The position numbers and the translations under genes were made by a program. Below are positions 36,169 through 46,724 of a DNA stretch of 50,329 nucleotides, one piece after another (positions within the stretch are counted from its first letter, which is position 1; the number at the start of each line of letters is the position of its first letter). Origin of the DNA: Helicobacter labacensis (lineage in GTDB: Bacteria; Campylobacterota; Campylobacteria; Campylobacterales; Helicobacteraceae); NCBI RefSeq assembly GCF_003660285.1, contig NZ_QXQQ01000011.1:1-50329 (forward strand). The letters are read 5' to 3'. The notes below the pieces were generated by a model. It did no database searches and was not told where the DNA came from. It worked only from the letters and a program-made list of their open reading frames with translations.

Positions 36169-36929
36169 CAAGCCTCCGTTAAAATTTGCGCCTTTTTGCC
36201 CACCATCGCGATGGTATGCTCATAATGGCTGGTGCGCAAGCCATCCACAGACACCACACTCCATTTATCTGCTAAAATTTTAGGCTCCCCTTGTTTTTGG
36301 CAGATCATAGGCTCTATACAAAACACCATGCCCTCTTTGATCTTAGGACCACTATTGGGCTTACTAGAGGGTTCTAGGTAGTTAGGGATAGAGGGTTCTT
36401 CATGAGGCTTGCGCCCAATCCCATGCCCGCAAAATTTTTCTAAAGGCACAAAGCCCTTTTGTCTAATAAGAGTTTCTAAAATATGGCTAAACTCTTTAAA
36501 ACGCATCCCCACCTCTAGGCAAGCAATCCCCTCATAAAGCGTGTCCTTAGCGCAAGCAATCAGAGCTTGATCCTCTTGGGCAACCTCTCCCACGCCTAAA
36601 GTGATCGCTCCATCACCAAACCACCCCTGCATTTGTGCGCCCAAATCCAAGCCTACAATGTCCCCACTTTGTAATCTGTAGTCTGTGGGAATGCCATGAA
36701 TAGCCACTTCGTTAAGCGAGGTACAAAGCGTGTTAGGAAAACCATATAACCCTTTAAAAGCGGATTTTGCATTGAGTTTATGGAGGTGTTCTTCAGCCAA
36801 AGCGTCCAGCTCCAACAAGCTCATGCCCACTTGGATTTTTTCACGCAATAATGCGAGAGTTTGCCCCACCACAGCCCCCGCTCTGCGCAAAGCCTCAATC
36901 TCCTTAGAGTTGCGGATGGCGATCGCCAT
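36168..36929 (-). CDS. map: Methionine aminopeptidase type I
   Basis: Map removes the initiator methionine from nascent proteins. Start ATG 36929 overlaps the secY stop (ATGA). The 253-residue protein has the dinuclear metal-site residues in [21 protein letters not shown] (two Asp), [13 protein letters not shown] (His), EGMVFCIEP (Glu) and [17 protein letters not shown] (final Glu). The fold is pita-bread type and full length. The location between secY and infA is usual in this phylum. Confidence 0.96.
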   Translation of the reverse strand: MAIAIRNSKEIEALRRAGAVVGQTLALLREKIQVGMSLLELDALAEEHLHKLNAKSAFKGLYGFPNTLCTSLNEVAIHGIPTDYRLQSGDIVGLDLGAQMQGWFGDGAITLGVGEVAQEDQALIACAKDTLYEGIACLEVGMRFKEFSHILETLIRQKGFVPLEKFCGHGIGRKPHEEPSIPNYLEPSSKPNSGPKIKEGMVFCIEPMICQKQGEPKILADKWSVVSVDGLRTSHYEHTIAMVGKKAQILTEA

Positions 36930-38188
36930 CAAAAGCCCACTGCGCTCAAGGTTTTATACTTACTCATATACACCTGTGCCTCGATCTTTTTCATCGTGTC
37001 AATGGCTACTTGCACCACAATGAGCACCGCCGTGCCCCCAAAATAAAAGGGCACACCCATCGCCTTGACTAAAATCCAAGGCAGGGTAGAGATAATTGCC
37101 AAATACAAAGAGCCCCAAAAAGTCAAGCGACTAGCCACGGTGTTTAAGAAATTTGAAGTCCCCTCTCCGGGTCTAAGCCCTGCGATAAATCCGCCATTGC
37201 GCTTTAAATTATCCGCGATGTCTTTAGCGTTAAAGACAATGGAGGAATAAAAGTAGGCAAAGAAGATAATGAGCAAAAACATTAAGATATTGTAGGCGTA
37301 ACCATGCGGGTTGAGAAAATCTGCAACAGCCTGTAAAATCTTATTGGAGGAGGCTTGCAAAATGGTAGAGGGAAAAACCAGCAAGGCAGAAGCAAAGATG
37401 GGAGGGATCACTCCGCTTAAGTTGAGTTTAATGGGGATGTAATTCATGATGCGCTTGTTTTGGTTTTGCATCATCACTTTACGGGCGTAAGAGATGGGAA
37501 TGCGTCTTTCAGCCAACTCTACATAGATGATCGCAAAGATAGTCGCTAGGACAATCACCACAATCCCAATTAAGACTAAAATATTGATAACCCCCGTATT
37601 GACCAAGTTAAAAGTCCCTGCAATAGCAGAGGGGATGCCAGATACAATGCCTGCAAAGATGATAAGACTAATCCCATTACCCACGCCCCGCTGGGTGATC
37701 TGCTCGCCAATCCACATTAAAAGCATTGTGCCCGTGAGCATGGAAAAGGTGGCTAAAATCAAAAAAGTTTGCATGGACACCATGATCGCCCCATTAGCCC
37801 CATGCCCAATGCTACGCAAGCCAAAGGAAACACTAATGGCTTGGATAATGGTGATCCCAATAGTCGCATAGCGCACGATCTGCATGTATTTTTGCATCCC
37901 ATCGCGCTCTTTTTTCATCTTAGCCAAATTAGGAAAAGTCGCGCTCAAAAGCTCCATAATAATAGAAGCCGTGATATAGGGCATGATCCCCAAAGAAATA
38001 ATGCTCAAGCGCGAAACCGCATTCCCACTAAACATGTTGAAAAGCCCTAGCGCGTTGCTAGAATTGCTATCAAAAAAGGATTTAATGGCGGCTAGATCCA
38101 CCCCGGGGATGGGGATGTAAGCTAACACCCTATAGAGAAACAAATACCCTAGGGTGATAAAAATCTTGGTGGCGATGGCTTTTGTCAT
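36929..38188 (-). CDS. secY: Protein translocase subunit SecY
   Basis: SecY is the channel of the SecYEG translocon in the inner membrane. The 419-residue protein has about ten hydrophobic helices. Its plug and lateral-gate regions include [40 protein letters not shown] and [12 protein letters not shown]-like loop [13 protein letters not shown]. The late SecY block [19 protein letters not shown] is intact. Start overlaps the end of rplO by 4 bp. Confidence 0.97.
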   Translation of the reverse strand: MTKAIATKIFITLGYLFLYRVLAYIPIPGVDLAAIKSFFDSNSSNALGLFNMFSGNAVSRLSIISLGIMPYITASIIMELLSATFPNLAKMKKERDGMQKYMQIVRYATIGITIIQAISVSFGLRSIGHGANGAIMVSMQTFLILATFSMLTGTMLLMWIGEQITQRGVGNGISLIIFAGIVSGIPSAIAGTFNLVNTGVINILVLIGIVVIVLATIFAIIYVELAERRIPISYARKVMMQNQNKRIMNYIPIKLNLSGVIPPIFASALLVFPSTILQASSNKILQAVADFLNPHGYAYNILMFLLIIFFAYFYSSIVFNAKDIADNLKRNGGFIAGLRPGEGTSNFLNTVASRLTFWGSLYLAIISTLPWILVKAMGVPFYFGGTAVLIVVQVAIDTMKKIEAQVYMSKYKTLSAVGF

Positions 38189-38589
38189 TTTTGGTCGCTG
38201 GTGCGAATTCTCTCATCTTGGATTTTAGAGGCAAGCTCCTTAGCTCCCGCCCCAATGAGTTTAACTTTCTCAATGTAAGAGGGAAATGGATGCACTTTTT
38301 TAATGAGTTCCAAACTCAAGGTTTCCAACTCAAAAACCTCTTTGTGCTTTTCCACATTGATCGCATACACAACCCCCCTAGTGCGGCTTTTAAAGCCCAC
38401 CTTAGGCAAACGGCGTTGCAAGGGCTGTTGCCCCCCTTCAAACCCGCGTTTTTGTTTGTAACCTGTGCGCGCAGTTTGTCCCTTACCTCCCCTTGTGGCA
38501 GTCTTGCCCATTCCAGAGCCCTGCCCTCGACCTACGCGCTTGGTGTGCTTGACACTCCCCTTTGCGGGGTGTAATTTTTCCAATGCCAT
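38185..38589 (-). CDS. rplO: 50S ribosomal protein L15
   Basis: A 134-residue late-assembly 50S protein. Its glycine/basic N-terminal extension reads [30 protein letters not shown] and [17 protein letters not shown]. The globular part includes [16 protein letters not shown] longer tail ([11 protein letters not shown]) overlaps the secY start. It lies 8 bp after rpsE. Confidence 0.96.
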   Translation of the reverse strand: MALEKLHPAKGSVKHTKRVGRGQGSGMGKTATRGGKGQTARTGYKQKRGFEGGQQPLQRRLPKVGFKSRTRGVVYAINVEKHKEVFELETLSLELIKKVHPFPSYIEKVKLIGAGAKELASKIQDERIRTSDQK

Positions 38590-38597
38590 AAAAACTC

Positions 38598-39038
38598 CTA
38601 TCCCTTGATTTTAGAAAGCGCATCAAAGGTAGCGCGCACCACATTATAGGGGTTGTTAGACCCTAAAGATTTTGTCAAAATATCCTTAATACCGGCTAAC
38701 TCGATCATGGGGCGTGTCGAACCTCCAGCGATCACGCCCGTCCCCTCAGAGGCAGGTTTGAGCAAAATGCGACTCGCATTGTATTTGCACTCGATGTCAT
38801 GGGCGATGGTTGTGCCCTTGATCTTGACTTCAATGATGTTTTTAAACGCGTCATCAATAGCCTTTTTGATCGCATCGGGCACTTCCTTAGCCTTACCCAA
38901 GCCAAAGCCCACAAGCCCATTTTTATTACCCACAACCACCAAAGCGTTAAAACGAAAACGCCGCCCGCCTTTGACCACTTTGGTAACACGCCCGATATTC
39001 ACCACCACTTCTGAAAACTCTTCTTTGTTGATCTGCAT
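38598..39038 (-). CDS. rpsE: 30S ribosomal protein S5
   Basis: S5 contributes to decoding fidelity and the mRNA entry helicase. The 146-residue protein has [59 protein letters not shown] and [17 protein letters not shown], covering the dsRBD-like and C-terminal domains. Confidence 0.97.
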   Translation of the reverse strand: MQINKEEFSEVVVNIGRVTKVVKGGRRFRFNALVVVGNKNGLVGFGLGKAKEVPDAIKKAIDDAFKNIIEVKIKGTTIAHDIECKYNASRILLKPASEGTGVIAGGSTRPMIELAGIKDILTKSLGSNNPYNVVRATFDALSKIKG

Positions 39039-39046
39039 GCTAATCC

Positions 39047-39403
39047 TTAAAGCGCGATTTCTTGCTCACGCAAAGTTTCTGCAAAAACAGCCACCACGCC
39101 ATGGTATAAATACCCATTGCGATCATAGACCACCTTATTGATGCCCTTTTGTTTCAGACTTTCTGCAAAGATGAGCGCGAGTTTTTTGCTATCCTCTACA
39201 TTTTTCCCCAGCCCTAATTTTTTGCCATCTACATGCGCTAAAGTCGCGTGCGCGTTGTCATCAATGGCTTGGGCGTAAAGGTGTTTGTTGGATCTAAAAA
39301 TGCTCACACGGGGACGCTCCTGCGTGCCAAAAACTTTAGAGCGCACCCGCATTTTGCGCTTGGCTCTTTGGAGTTTTTTCTTTGCTAAAATGCTTGCTGT
39401 CAT
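39047..39403 (-). CDS. rplR: 50S ribosomal protein L18
   Basis: L18 binds 5S rRNA in the central protuberance. ATG 39403 ([20 protein letters not shown]) is preferred over the GTG two codons upstream because AAGGAG lies 5 bases ahead of it. The 118-residue protein shows [20 protein letters not shown], a central strand block, [20 protein letters not shown] and the end REQEIAL. Confidence 0.95.
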   Translation of the reverse strand: MTASILAKKKLQRAKRKMRVRSKVFGTQERPRVSIFRSNKHLYAQAIDDNAHATLAHVDGKKLGLGKNVEDSKKLALIFAESLKQKGINKVVYDRNGYLYHGVVAVFAETLREQEIAL

Positions 39404-39412
39404 GCTCACTCC

Positions 39413-39949
39413 TTATTTTTTAGCCGTCTTACCAGCTTTGCGTAAAATCACTTCATCACTGTATTTAATGCCCTTGCCCTTGTAGGGTTCAGGGGGGCGG
39501 TAAGCACGAATATCTGCGGCAAGCTGCCCGATTTGTTGCTTATTGCTCCCTTTTAGGGTGATGGTGTTTTTATCCACTACCACCTCCACGCCTTCAGGGA
39601 TGGGGTGTTTGACTGGATGGCTAAAACCTAGAGTGAGCTCTAAGACCTTGTGCCCTAAAGCCGCTTTATAGCCTACGCCATTGATCTCTAGAGTCTTGCT
39701 AAAGCCCTTGTCTAGTCCCACCACAATATTATTAGCCAAAGCGTTGTAAGTCCCCCAAAACGCCTTGCTCTGCGCGCCCTCTCCTATGGGTTCAAAGCGC
39801 AAAGAATCGCCCTCTAGCACAATCCCCACACGCCCGTGTGTCTCTAAAGTTTGGCTGGTTTTATTGTTCTTAAAATGCAAGCAAGTCCCCTCTGCACTCA
39901 CCTGCACCCCGCTAGGGATTTTGATCACTCTCTTACCAATTCTTGACAT
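39413..39949 (-). CDS. rplF: 50S ribosomal protein L6
   Basis: The 178-residue L6, near the factor-binding site, has a duplicated fold. Recognisable parts are [54 protein letters not shown] and [20 protein letters not shown]. The family signature [19 protein letters not shown] is near the C-terminus. Confidence 0.97.
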   Translation of the reverse strand: MSRIGKRVIKIPSGVQVSAEGTCLHFKNNKTSQTLETHGRVGIVLEGDSLRFEPIGEGAQSKAFWGTYNALANNIVVGLDKGFSKTLEINGVGYKAALGHKVLELTLGFSHPVKHPIPEGVEVVVDKNTITLKGSNKQQIGQLAADIRAYRPPEPYKGKGIKYSDEVILRKAGKTAKK

Positions 39950-39958
39950 GCCACACTC

Positions 39959-40354
39959 CTACCAAATGCTACAAAGCACCTCACCGCCTACATTTTGCTT
40001 GTAAGCTTCCTCATTGGTGATCACGCCCTTAGAAGTGCTGACCACAATCACACCATACCCATTTTTAAAGCGTTTGAGTTCGCTAGCCTGTTTGTAGAGT
40101 CTGCGCCCCGGTTTGCTCAAGCGTTTAATCTCACTAATGAGCGCACGCCCCTTGTCATCATAAGCCAATTCCACAGAGATGAAGTCTTTCCCTTCTTTTT
40201 GCACCACTTGGTAATTAGCGATGAAACCCTTATTTTTGAAAATTTCTAAGATAGACACCACGATTTTGGCATAATACAACTCTGTAACCTCTAAACGGCG
40301 CATACTCGCGTTCCGAATGCGTGTTAAAGAATCCGCAACAATATCATTCACCAT
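39959..40354 (-). CDS. rpsH: 30S ribosomal protein S8
   Basis: S8 binds the central domain of 16S rRNA, and in enterobacteria represses the spc operon. The 131-residue protein has [60 protein letters not shown] and the C-terminal signature [19 protein letters not shown]. The end CSIW fits the family. Confidence 0.97.
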   Translation of the reverse strand: MVNDIVADSLTRIRNASMRRLEVTELYYAKIVVSILEIFKNKGFIANYQVVQKEGKDFISVELAYDDKGRALISEIKRLSKPGRRLYKQASELKRFKNGYGVIVVSTSKGVITNEEAYKQNVGGEVLCSIW

Positions 40355-40363
40355 GACGACCCC

Positions 40364-40549
40364 TTACCAACTAGCTTTTCTAAGACCGGGAATCAAGCCC
40401 TCACTGCCCATTTTCCTCAAGCAAACCCGGCATAAACCGAAGTCTTTGTAGACAGAGCGAGGTCTCCCACAGATATTACAACGGGTATAAGCGCGCGCCT
40501 TGAACTTTGCCTTTCTGTGGGTTTTTGCAATCATTGATTTTTTAGCCAT
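40364..40549 (-). CDS. rpsN: 30S ribosomal protein S14, zinc-binding type
   Basis: The short 61-residue type Z form of S14. The zinc site is C-x2-C...C-x2-C ([20 protein letters not shown]), followed by the signature [10 protein letters not shown]. The ATG shares a base with the rplE stop (TAATG). Confidence 0.97.
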   Translation of the reverse strand: MAKKSMIAKTHRKAKFKARAYTRCNICGRPRSVYKDFGLCRVCLRKMGSEGLIPGLRKASW

Positions 40550-41094
40550 TAGCGCCCTTTTGCAAAGGGCATTCCGAGCAACTCTAGCAACTTAAATGCC
40601 TCCTTATCGTTATTTGTAGAAGTGATGATGGCGATGTTGAGTCCATGGGTTACCATGATGTCATCATAAACCACCTCCGGGAAAATTAACTGCTCATTTA
40701 AACCAAAACCATAATTCCCCCGCCCATCAAAACCATTCCTAGACACCCCTCTAAAGTCTTTCACTCTAGGCAGAGCGATCACGATCAATTTCTCCAAAAA
40801 GTTAAACATAACCCTATTTCTAAGCGTTACTTTTACACCCACTGCCATATTTTCACGGATTTTAAAGCCCGCTACGGATTTTTTGGCTTTGGTGATCACT
40901 GCCTTTTGTCCGGCGATGAGCGAAAGAGTTTGGGCGATGTTTTGCATGATCTTAGCGTCTTTAGCATAATCCCCCGCCCCTACACTGAGCACAATTTTTT
41001 CCAGCTTAGGCAAGAGCATGGGATTTTTGATCCCTAACTCCTCTGCTAATTTCTTTTTTACCTCTTTTTCATAGAAGTTTTTCAAGCCGTCCAT
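40549..41094 (-). CDS. rplE: 50S ribosomal protein L5
   Basis: L5 binds 5S rRNA and contacts P-site tRNA. The 181-residue protein carries [40 protein letters not shown] and [18 protein letters not shown]. Further on are [20 protein letters not shown] and the C-terminal strand [18 protein letters not shown]. It follows rplX by 5 bp. Confidence 0.97.
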   Translation of the reverse strand: MDGLKNFYEKEVKKKLAEELGIKNPMLLPKLEKIVLSVGAGDYAKDAKIMQNIAQTLSLIAGQKAVITKAKKSVAGFKIRENMAVGVKVTLRNRVMFNFLEKLIVIALPRVKDFRGVSRNGFDGRGNYGFGLNEQLIFPEVVYDDIMVTHGLNIAIITSTNNDKEAFKLLELLGMPFAKGR

Positions 41095-41099
41095 CGCGC

Positions 41100-41327
41100 C
41101 TACTCCTTCTCTTTTTTAACATTGGAGATGTGCATAGGCATCTCTTTAAAAGTGTGCCCACCTTTAGGGTTATCGTCCGTGGGTTTGATGGCTTTTTTGA
41201 CCAATTTACAACCCTCTACTACAAGTTGAGATTTCTTAGGGAACACGGCAAGCACCTTGCCCACCTTACCCTTGTCATCTCCGGCGATCACTTTAACCAT
41301 GTCGTCTTTTTTAATTTTGCATTTCAT
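41100..41327 (-). CDS. rplX: 50S ribosomal protein L24
   Basis: An assembly initiator of the 50S subunit. The 75-residue protein has a KOW motif, [20 protein letters not shown], then [20 protein letters not shown] and the end [13 protein letters not shown]. It is shorter than the enterobacterial protein (about 104), as is usual in Helicobacter. Its ATG shares a base with the rplN stop. Confidence 0.96.
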   Translation of the reverse strand: MKCKIKKDDMVKVIAGDDKGKVGKVLAVFPKKSQLVVEGCKLVKKAIKPTDDNPKGGHTFKEMPMHISNVKKEKE

Positions 41328-41695
41328 TAGAGAACCTCCGGAGCCAGCGAGATGATTTTCATAAAGTTAGCATAACGCACCTCTCGACTCACAGGACCAA
41401 AAATGCGTGTGCCTACCGGGTCGCGCTTGGCATCCAAGATCACAGCAGCGTTATCATCAAAGCGAATCAGCGAACCATTAGGGCGTTGCACTTCTTTTTT
41501 GGTGCGCACAATCACCGCCTTAACCACCTGCCCTTTTTTGACTTTACCATTAGGGATCGCTTTTTTCACAGAAGCGACAATCACATCGCCCACGCTCGCA
41601 TAGCGTTTATGACTCCCTCCTAAAACCTTAATGCACATAATTTCTTTGCCCCCGCTATTATCCGCAACGACCAATCTTGTGAAACTCTGTATCAT
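41327..41695 (-). CDS. rplN: 50S ribosomal protein L14
   Basis: The 122-residue protein contacts L19 and the 30S bridge. Conserved parts are [58 protein letters not shown] and [20 protein letters not shown]. Start overlaps the rpsQ end by 4 bp. Confidence 0.97.
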   Translation of the reverse strand: MIQSFTRLVVADNSGGKEIMCIKVLGGSHKRYASVGDVIVASVKKAIPNGKVKKGQVVKAVIVRTKKEVQRPNGSLIRFDDNAAVILDAKRDPVGTRIFGPVSREVRYANFMKIISLAPEVL

Positions 41696-41955
41696 GAAAC
41701 TCCTTTCACCAAAATGTCTTTCAGCGCAAAGGTTTTGGTTTTAGAAACGGGCTTGCATTCCACCGCGCTCACAAAATCCCCCACTTGGCATGCGTTCTTC
41801 TTGTCGTCAATGGTGTATTTTTTAAAGCGTTTGACGATCTTGCGGTATTTGGCATGCAAGACTTTTCTCTCCACTAAAATCACGGCACTACAAGCATCAA
41901 TCTTATTGATCACCTTCCCTTGAATGGTGCGCTTGTGGGGTTGTTTAGATTCCAT
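41692..41955 (-). CDS. rpsQ: 30S ribosomal protein S17
   Basis: The 87-residue OB-fold protein binds the 5' domain of 16S rRNA. It has [60 protein letters not shown] and [10 protein letters not shown]. It lies 3 bp after rpmC. Confidence 0.97.
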   Translation of the reverse strand: MESKQPHKRTIQGKVINKIDACSAVILVERKVLHAKYRKIVKRFKKYTIDDKKNACQVGDFVSAVECKPVSKTKTFALKDILVKGVS

Positions 41956-41958
41956 ACT

Positions 41959-42171
41959 CTACCTCTTTTCCACCAAATGCACACCCGCCTTCATTTGGCT
42001 TAAAGCGGTGTGGATACGCGCGACATCCTTGCGCGTCTTTCTGATCTCGCTTGGGTTACTCAGTTGCATGGTCTTGAGTTTGACACGCAACTCAAAGAGC
42101 TCCAGTTTTTTGTCCTTCAGCATTTTCTCTAACTCCTGTCTGCCCTTGCCCTCTAGCTCAGTAAATTTCAT
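41959..42171 (-). CDS. rpmC: 50S ribosomal protein L29
   Basis: A 70-residue two-helix protein near the peptide exit. It has [39 protein letters not shown] and [14 protein letters not shown]. The start overlaps the rplP end by 14 bp. Confidence 0.96.
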   Translation of the reverse strand: MKFTELEGKGRQELEKMLKDKKLELFELRVKLKTMQLSNPSEIRKTRKDVARIHTALSQMKAGVHLVEKR

Positions 42172-42583
42172 TTTCGCTCTCTTTGGTTACAATTTTTGTC
42201 CTAAAGGGGAGTTTGCGCTGGGCTAAAGCTAAAGCCTCTCTAGCCAAGCTCTCCTCAATTCCTAGCATTTCATAAACAATGCGCCCGGGTTTGATATTCA
42301 TCACCCATTTTTCCACAGAACCCTTCCCCTTACCCATCCGGGTCTCTAAGGGTTTAGCGCTCAAGGGCTTGTCAGGGAAAACGCGAATCCACACTTTCCC
42401 CGCTCTTTTAATATGGCGCGTCATGGCTACCCGTGCGGCTTCAATTTGGCGCGAATCGATGCGTCCGTGTTCTACAGCCTTGATTCCAATATCCCCAAAG
42501 GCAAGCTTGACTCCGCGCGCACATTTGCCCCGATTTCTGCCCTTCATCTGCTTGCGGTATTTCGTTTTCTTAGGCATCAACAT
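42158..42583 (-). CDS. rplP: 50S ribosomal protein L16
   Basis: L16 lies at the A-site of the 50S. The 141-residue frame starts at ATG 42583 with GGGAGAG seven bases ahead; an in-frame ATG at 42577 ([18 protein letters not shown]) matches the usual family start and is the alternative. Conserved regions are [40 protein letters not shown] and [10 protein letters not shown]. Confidence 0.96.
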   Translation of the reverse strand: MLMPKKTKYRKQMKGRNRGKCARGVKLAFGDIGIKAVEHGRIDSRQIEAARVAMTRHIKRAGKVWIRVFPDKPLSAKPLETRMGKGKGSVEKWVMNIKPGRIVYEMLGIEESLAREALALAQRKLPFRTKIVTKESENEIY

Positions 42584-42585
42584 GG

Positions 42586-43290
42586 CTATTCTCTCCCTCT
42601 TCTAGGGCGTCTATTTACCCTCTCTTCGCTTTCTTCCTCGCGTTTTTCTGTTTGGATACCTTTTTGCAAAACCTCGCCTTTAAAGATCCAAACTTTAACC
42701 CCGATGATCCCATAAACCGTCATCGCTTCTGCAAAACCATAATCGATTTTAGCCCGCAGAGTGTGCAAAGGCACGCGCCCCTCCATATACCACTCTGTGC
42801 GCGCGATCTCAGCCCCAGCTAAACGCCCCGAAACGCGCACCTTAATGCCACGCGCCCCAGACTTCATAGCCGTTTGCATGACCTTTTTCATCGCGCGTCT
42901 AAAAGCTACGCGTTTTTCTAGCTGGGTGGCGACATTCTCGGCACACAACTGTGCGTCCGCTTGGGGGCGTTTCACCTCTTTAATATTCACAGAGATTTCT
43001 TTTTTAATCAACTCTTTCAAAGAGAGTTTGATCTTTTCAATATCCACGCCCTTTTTACCGATGATAAGCCCGGGTCTAGCAGCCACCACAGTGATACGCA
43101 ATTTCTTAGCAGCGCGCTCGATGACGATCTCACTCACCCCCGCATAATAGAGTTCTTTTTTTAGGAATTTACGGATTTTGTAATCTTCTTCAATGTTACT
43201 CACCGTGTCCTGTGCTCCGGGAAACCATCTAGAAGCCCAGTTTCTATTGATCCCCAGTCTCAAACCAATTGGATTAACCTTTTGACCCAT
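42586..43290 (-). CDS. rpsC: 30S ribosomal protein S3
   Basis: S3 forms part of the mRNA entry channel. The 234-residue protein starts [20 protein letters not shown]. It has a KH domain with [20 protein letters not shown] and a C-terminal domain with [40 protein letters not shown] and [16 protein letters not shown] charged tail of about 20 residues (RRPRRGRE end) follows. It directly abuts rplV. Confidence 0.97.
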   Translation of the reverse strand: MGQKVNPIGLRLGINRNWASRWFPGAQDTVSNIEEDYKIRKFLKKELYYAGVSEIVIERAAKKLRITVVAARPGLIIGKKGVDIEKIKLSLKELIKKEISVNIKEVKRPQADAQLCAENVATQLEKRVAFRRAMKKVMQTAMKSGARGIKVRVSGRLAGAEIARTEWYMEGRVPLHTLRAKIDYGFAEAMTVYGIIGVKVWIFKGEVLQKGIQTEKREEESEERVNRRPRRGRE

Positions 43291-43620
43291 CTACTTCTCC
43301 CCTCCTTGCTTGCCCACTTTGACTAAAATGTGCGATGTAGGTTTTCTAATAGCTGTAGCTCTGCCTCTAGCACGGGGCATGTGGCGTTTGAGCACGGGAC
43401 CTGCATCCACACGGCAACTTAATACAGACACAGATTTAGAATCATACCCGCCATTATAGACCGCCGCGCTAATCACCCTAGAGAGAAGCCTAGCAGCTTT
43501 ATTGGGGGTGAACTCCAAGCGCGCAATCGCTAACTCTGCATTCATACCCTGGACTTGTCTAGCTAACAGCCTAGCCTTAGTGGGCGAGAGCCTGCTGTAT
43601 CTAAGTAACGCCGTGCTCAT
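43291..43620 (-). CDS. rplV: 50S ribosomal protein L22
   Basis: The 109-residue protein lines the exit tunnel. It shows [40 protein letters not shown] and [20 protein letters not shown]. The end [18 protein letters not shown] has the macrolide-loop region and usual C-terminus. Confidence 0.97.
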   Translation of the reverse strand: MSTALLRYSRLSPTKARLLARQVQGMNAELAIARLEFTPNKAARLLSRVISAAVYNGGYDSKSVSVLSCRVDAGPVLKRHMPRARGRATAIRKPTSHILVKVGKQGGEK

Positions 43621-43650
43621 TTGTTTTCCTTTGTGTGGTGGTGTGCCATG

Positions 43651-43932
43651 CTACTTGCCTATCTTCTTTTGCACTGTGCCCTTGTGCCCTTTGAAAGTGC
43701 GTGTGGGCGCAAATTCACCTAATTTATAGCCAACATGGTTTTCTGTGATATAAACGGGGATAAAAATCCTGCCATTATGCACGCTATAAGTCAAACCAAT
43801 CATTTCGGGCAAAATGGTGCTACGGCGCGACCAAGTTTTAATGGGCTTATTGTCTTTTTTGGCTTTGTGTTTTAGCGTTTTTTCCATGAGGTGTTTATCA
43901 ATAAAGGGACCCTTTTTAATCGACCTTCCCAT
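43651..43932 (-). CDS. rpsS: 30S ribosomal protein S19
   Basis: A 93-residue head protein: [60 protein letters not shown] and [15 protein letters not shown]. The 30-base gap to rplV is one of the longer gaps in the operon. Confidence 0.97.
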   Translation of the reverse strand: MGRSIKKGPFIDKHLMEKTLKHKAKKDNKPIKTWSRRSTILPEMIGLTYSVHNGRIFIPVYITENHVGYKLGEFAPTRTFKGHKGTVQKKIGK

Positions 43933-43934
43933 CG

Positions 43935-44765
43935 CTACTTACCTTTCTTTCGTGAAATAATCAGGCGATCACTGGCTTTTTTGCGTCTAGTTTTATAGCC
44001 TTTAGTGGGCATGCCCCATGGTGATACGGGGTGTCCGCTAGAGCCAGTTTTGCCCTCCCCACCCCCATGGGGGTGATCGACTGGGTTCATGGCACTTCCG
44101 CGCGTCTGGGGGCGCACGCGTTTATAGCGGTTGCGCCCAGCTTTGCCAATGCTAGTGTTAATGAAATCCTCATTGCCCACTACACCAATACTTGCCATGC
44201 ATTCGCTCAAGATGTAACGCATTTCACCACTGGGCATGCGCAAAATCGTGTATTTGCCCTCTCTACCCATGATTTGCGCGCTCATCCCAGCACTGCGTGC
44301 CAGCTGTCCGCCCGCTCCCGGGTGCATCTCAATATTATGCACGATGGTCCCAATGGGGATACTCCTAAGTTTCATCGCAAAACCCACTTTAATGTCTAAG
44401 CCCTCCTCTGCAGCTACAACCACATCTCCCACTTTCAAACCACTAGGTTGTAAAATATAGCGTTTGTCTCCATCGGGATAAACCACTAAGGCGATACGGG
44501 CGTTACGGTAAGGATCGTATTCAATGGTTGCCACCTTGCCCTCTATGCCAAATTTATTGCGTTTAAAATCGATGATACGATAGAGCCTCTTAGCTCCCGC
44601 CTCTTTATGGCGGCTGGTGATCTTGCCACTGTGGTTTCTACCCGCGTGGGCGGGGAGTTTGATAAGAAGCTTTTTGACACTGGGTTTTGCGCTGATGTCT
44701 TTAGAATCCAAACCGCTCATAAAGCGGCGGCTGGGGGTGTAAGGTTTGTAAGTTTTAATTGCCAT
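43935..44765 (-). CDS. rplB: 50S ribosomal protein L2
   Basis: L2 is required for subunit association and peptidyl transferase assembly. The 276-residue protein has [40 protein letters not shown] and [20 protein letters not shown]. The C-terminal signature [20 protein letters not shown] is followed by [15 protein letters not shown]. It lies 9 bp after rplW. Confidence 0.97.
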   Translation of the reverse strand: MAIKTYKPYTPSRRFMSGLDSKDISAKPSVKKLLIKLPAHAGRNHSGKITSRHKEAGAKRLYRIIDFKRNKFGIEGKVATIEYDPYRNARIALVVYPDGDKRYILQPSGLKVGDVVVAAEEGLDIKVGFAMKLRSIPIGTIVHNIEMHPGAGGQLARSAGMSAQIMGREGKYTILRMPSGEMRYILSECMASIGVVGNEDFINTSIGKAGRNRYKRVRPQTRGSAMNPVDHPHGGGEGKTGSSGHPVSPWGMPTKGYKTRRKKASDRLIISRKKGK

Positions 44766-44774
44766 GCTCTATCC

Positions 44775-45056
44775 TTATGCGCTCAAAGCGGTGATATTGG
44801 CATCTTTAGGGAGCTTGACATAGAATTTCTTCGTGCCAACGCGTTGCCCCAATCTGCCCCTAAAGCGTTTGATTTTCCCTTGTTGCCTCAGCGCGTTGAT
44901 CTTTAGGGGCACAAACCCAAAGTAATCTTTGAAGATAGCTTTGAGTTGGTTTTTGCTCACCCCCATTGCGGTTTGCACTACAATCACCCCGCTTTCTTGC
45001 ATGGATAAAGATTTTTCTGTATAAAGAATGGATTTGATGTCAGTGATGTCTGCCAT
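44775..45056 (-). CDS. rplW: 50S ribosomal protein L23
   Basis: L23 sits at the tunnel exit and docks trigger factor and SRP. The 93-residue protein has [60 protein letters not shown] and [15 protein letters not shown]. It follows rplD by 10 bp. Confidence 0.96.
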   Translation of the reverse strand: MADITDIKSILYTEKSLSMQESGVIVVQTAMGVSKNQLKAIFKDYFGFVPLKINALRQQGKIKRFRGRLGQRVGTKKFYVKLPKDANITALSA

Positions 45057-45066
45057 GCACTCTCCT

Positions 45067-45675
45067 TTAAGCTGTTACAAGCGTCTCAAACGCTGCTTTT
45101 TCCACCACAACCGCGCTGTAGGTTGCAACAAGATAGGCATCAACTTCGCTTGTTTCTACTACATAACAGTTGCGTAAATTCCTAAAAGCTAGGTAGTTAT
45201 GCTCCTCTAGGCGTTGTGTGATCACCAACACATCCCTTTGTTGCAAGCTTTGCAAAAACGCGTGCGCGTCCTTAGTCTTTTGGCTAGGGACATCAATCTT
45301 ATCTACCACGAGCAATTTCTCTGCTAACGCCTTTTGTCCTAAGGCGTATTCTAGAGCCAGTTTTTTCTGCTTTTTGTTGATCTTGAGATCATAATTGCGC
45401 GCGTTAGTGGCTCCGTGGGACACGCCACCGCCCACAAAGATAGGAGAAGTGATACTCCCAGCGCGCGCACGCCCCCCACCTTTCTGATTCCAAGGTTTTC
45501 TACCCCCCCCACTCACTGCGCCACGATTTTTAGTTTGCGCGTTATTAGCCCTAGCTTGGGCGCGGTAATATTTGACATACAGATACAAATTGTGCTCTTT
45601 AATCTCTTTAAAGCGCGCGGGCAGGTCTAATTCCCCTATCTGCTGGCATTTTTGATCCAACACTCTTGCTTTCAT
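45067..45675 (-). CDS. rplD: 50S ribosomal protein L4
   Basis: L4 lines the exit tunnel; in enterobacteria it also regulates the S10 operon. The 202-residue protein has an extended loop with [40 protein letters not shown], and [20 protein letters not shown]. The rest is the usual Rossmann-like core. Confidence 0.97.
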   Translation of the reverse strand: MKARVLDQKCQQIGELDLPARFKEIKEHNLYLYVKYYRAQARANNAQTKNRGAVSGGGRKPWNQKGGGRARAGSITSPIFVGGGVSHGATNARNYDLKINKKQKKLALEYALGQKALAEKLLVVDKIDVPSQKTKDAHAFLQSLQQRDVLVITQRLEEHNYLAFRNLRNCYVVETSEVDAYLVATYSAVVVEKAAFETLVTA

Positions 45676-45686
45676 GCTCTCCCTTT

Positions 45687-46259
45687 CTATTTAATGGCGA
45701 TCCTGCCATAGGCTCCGGCATAACCCACCACAGAACCTTTTAACACCAAAATTTTACTTTCTTTATCAAAAGAGAGCACCTCATTGTGGCAGGTTACTTT
45801 TTCATTCCCATAATGCCCTGCCATTTTCTTGCCCTTTTGCACGCGTCCGGGCCACTCTCTATTCCCAATAGAGCCCAAACGACGGTGAAAACGGCTTCCG
45901 TGTGCGGCAGGTCCGCCTTGAAAATTCCACCGCTTCATCGCGCCACTAAACCCGCGCCCCTTAGTGTAAAAAGTCGCCTTAACGCGCTTGGCATCTTCTA
46001 AGGGCTCTAGAGGTAGATCGCCCAACTCGGCTACTTGGGCGTTAAGAGTGGCAAAATGGTTAAATTCCTTGCTTAAATTGTATTTTTTCTGTTGCCCGGC
46101 AATAGCCTTATTGTGAGTCTTGTGCAAGGGATAGGCGACTAAAACCTGCTGATCCTTGATTTCACACACCTTGCTATCTAGGACTTTGAGTAGGGTTACT
46201 GCCATACTCTGCGTCCCCACAACCCTACTCATGCCAATTTTTTGCACCAAATATTCCAT
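45687..46259 (-). CDS. rplC: 50S ribosomal protein L3
   Basis: L3 is an early 50S assembly protein reaching the peptidyl transferase centre. The 190-residue product has [60 protein letters not shown] and [20 protein letters not shown]. It lies 9 bp after rpsJ. Confidence 0.97.
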   Translation of the reverse strand: MEYLVQKIGMSRVVGTQSMAVTLLKVLDSKVCEIKDQQVLVAYPLHKTHNKAIAGQQKKYNLSKEFNHFATLNAQVAELGDLPLEPLEDAKRVKATFYTKGRGFSGAMKRWNFQGGPAAHGSRFHRRLGSIGNREWPGRVQKGKKMAGHYGNEKVTCHNEVLSFDKESKILVLKGSVVGYAGAYGRIAIK

Positions 46260-46268
46260 CTGTATCCT

Positions 46269-46583
46269 TTACTTACCCTCTATGGAAGTTACTTCTACAT
46301 CCACCTCAGGGGCTAAATCCAATTTCATCAAGCTATCCACAGTTTCAGGCGTAGCTGACATAATGTCAATTAAACGGCTATGCACGCGGATTTCAAATTG
46401 CTCTCGAGAATCTTTATTGATGTGGGGGGATCGTAAAACGGTGTAGCGTCTATTGCGCGTGGGTAGGGGAATGGGACCCCTAATCTCTGAACCCGATCGC
46501 TTCACGGCCTCCACAATCGCCAGCACCGATCGATCCAACACCCTATGATCGTAAGCCTTGAGTTTCAAGCGTATCTTTTCCAT
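46269..46583 (-). CDS. rpsJ: 30S ribosomal protein S10
   Basis: The first gene of the operon. S10 is a head protein and, with NusB, part of antitermination complexes. The 104-residue product has [20 protein letters not shown], the signature [40 protein letters not shown] and a C-terminal [10 protein letters not shown]. The ATG is preceded by AGAGAGGAAAC. Confidence 0.97.
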   Translation of the reverse strand: MEKIRLKLKAYDHRVLDRSVLAIVEAVKRSGSEIRGPIPLPTRNRRYTVLRSPHINKDSREQFEIRVHSRLIDIMSATPETVDSLMKLDLAPEVDVEVTSIEGK

Positions 46584-46619
46584 GTTTCCTCTCTGTGGGC
46601 TTTCAAATTAAAAGCTCCG

Positions 46620-46648
46620 ATTCTAAACAAAAAGTGTTCACAAGTCAA
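46620..46648 (-). promoter_or_regulatory. Promoter of the ribosomal protein operon
   Basis: On the minus strand TTGACT (46643-46648) and TAGAAT (46620-46625) are separated by exactly 17 bases, a near-consensus vegetative promoter. That is unusual in a genus where -35 boxes are generally poor. The start would fall about 30 bases upstream of the rpsJ ATG. It can drive the whole 13.6-kb block down to rplQ. Confidence 0.7.
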
Positions 46649-46682
46649 GCACTAAGCCTATTTCTAGGCATTTCTTACTCTA

Positions 46683-46709
46683 ATATTTTCCTTGTTAAAA
46701 GGAAAATAT
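46683..46709. promoter_or_regulatory. 11-bp perfect inverted repeat upstream of the P-loop ATPase gene
   Basis: ATATTTTCCTT (46683-46693) and AAGGAAAATAT (46699-46709) flank a 5-base loop. The element lies 15 bases ahead of the ATG at 46725, in the divergent region between that gene and rpsJ. It could be an operator or an RNA hairpin in the leader. Confidence 0.6.
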
Positions 46710-46724
46710 GCTAGGATTGATGCC

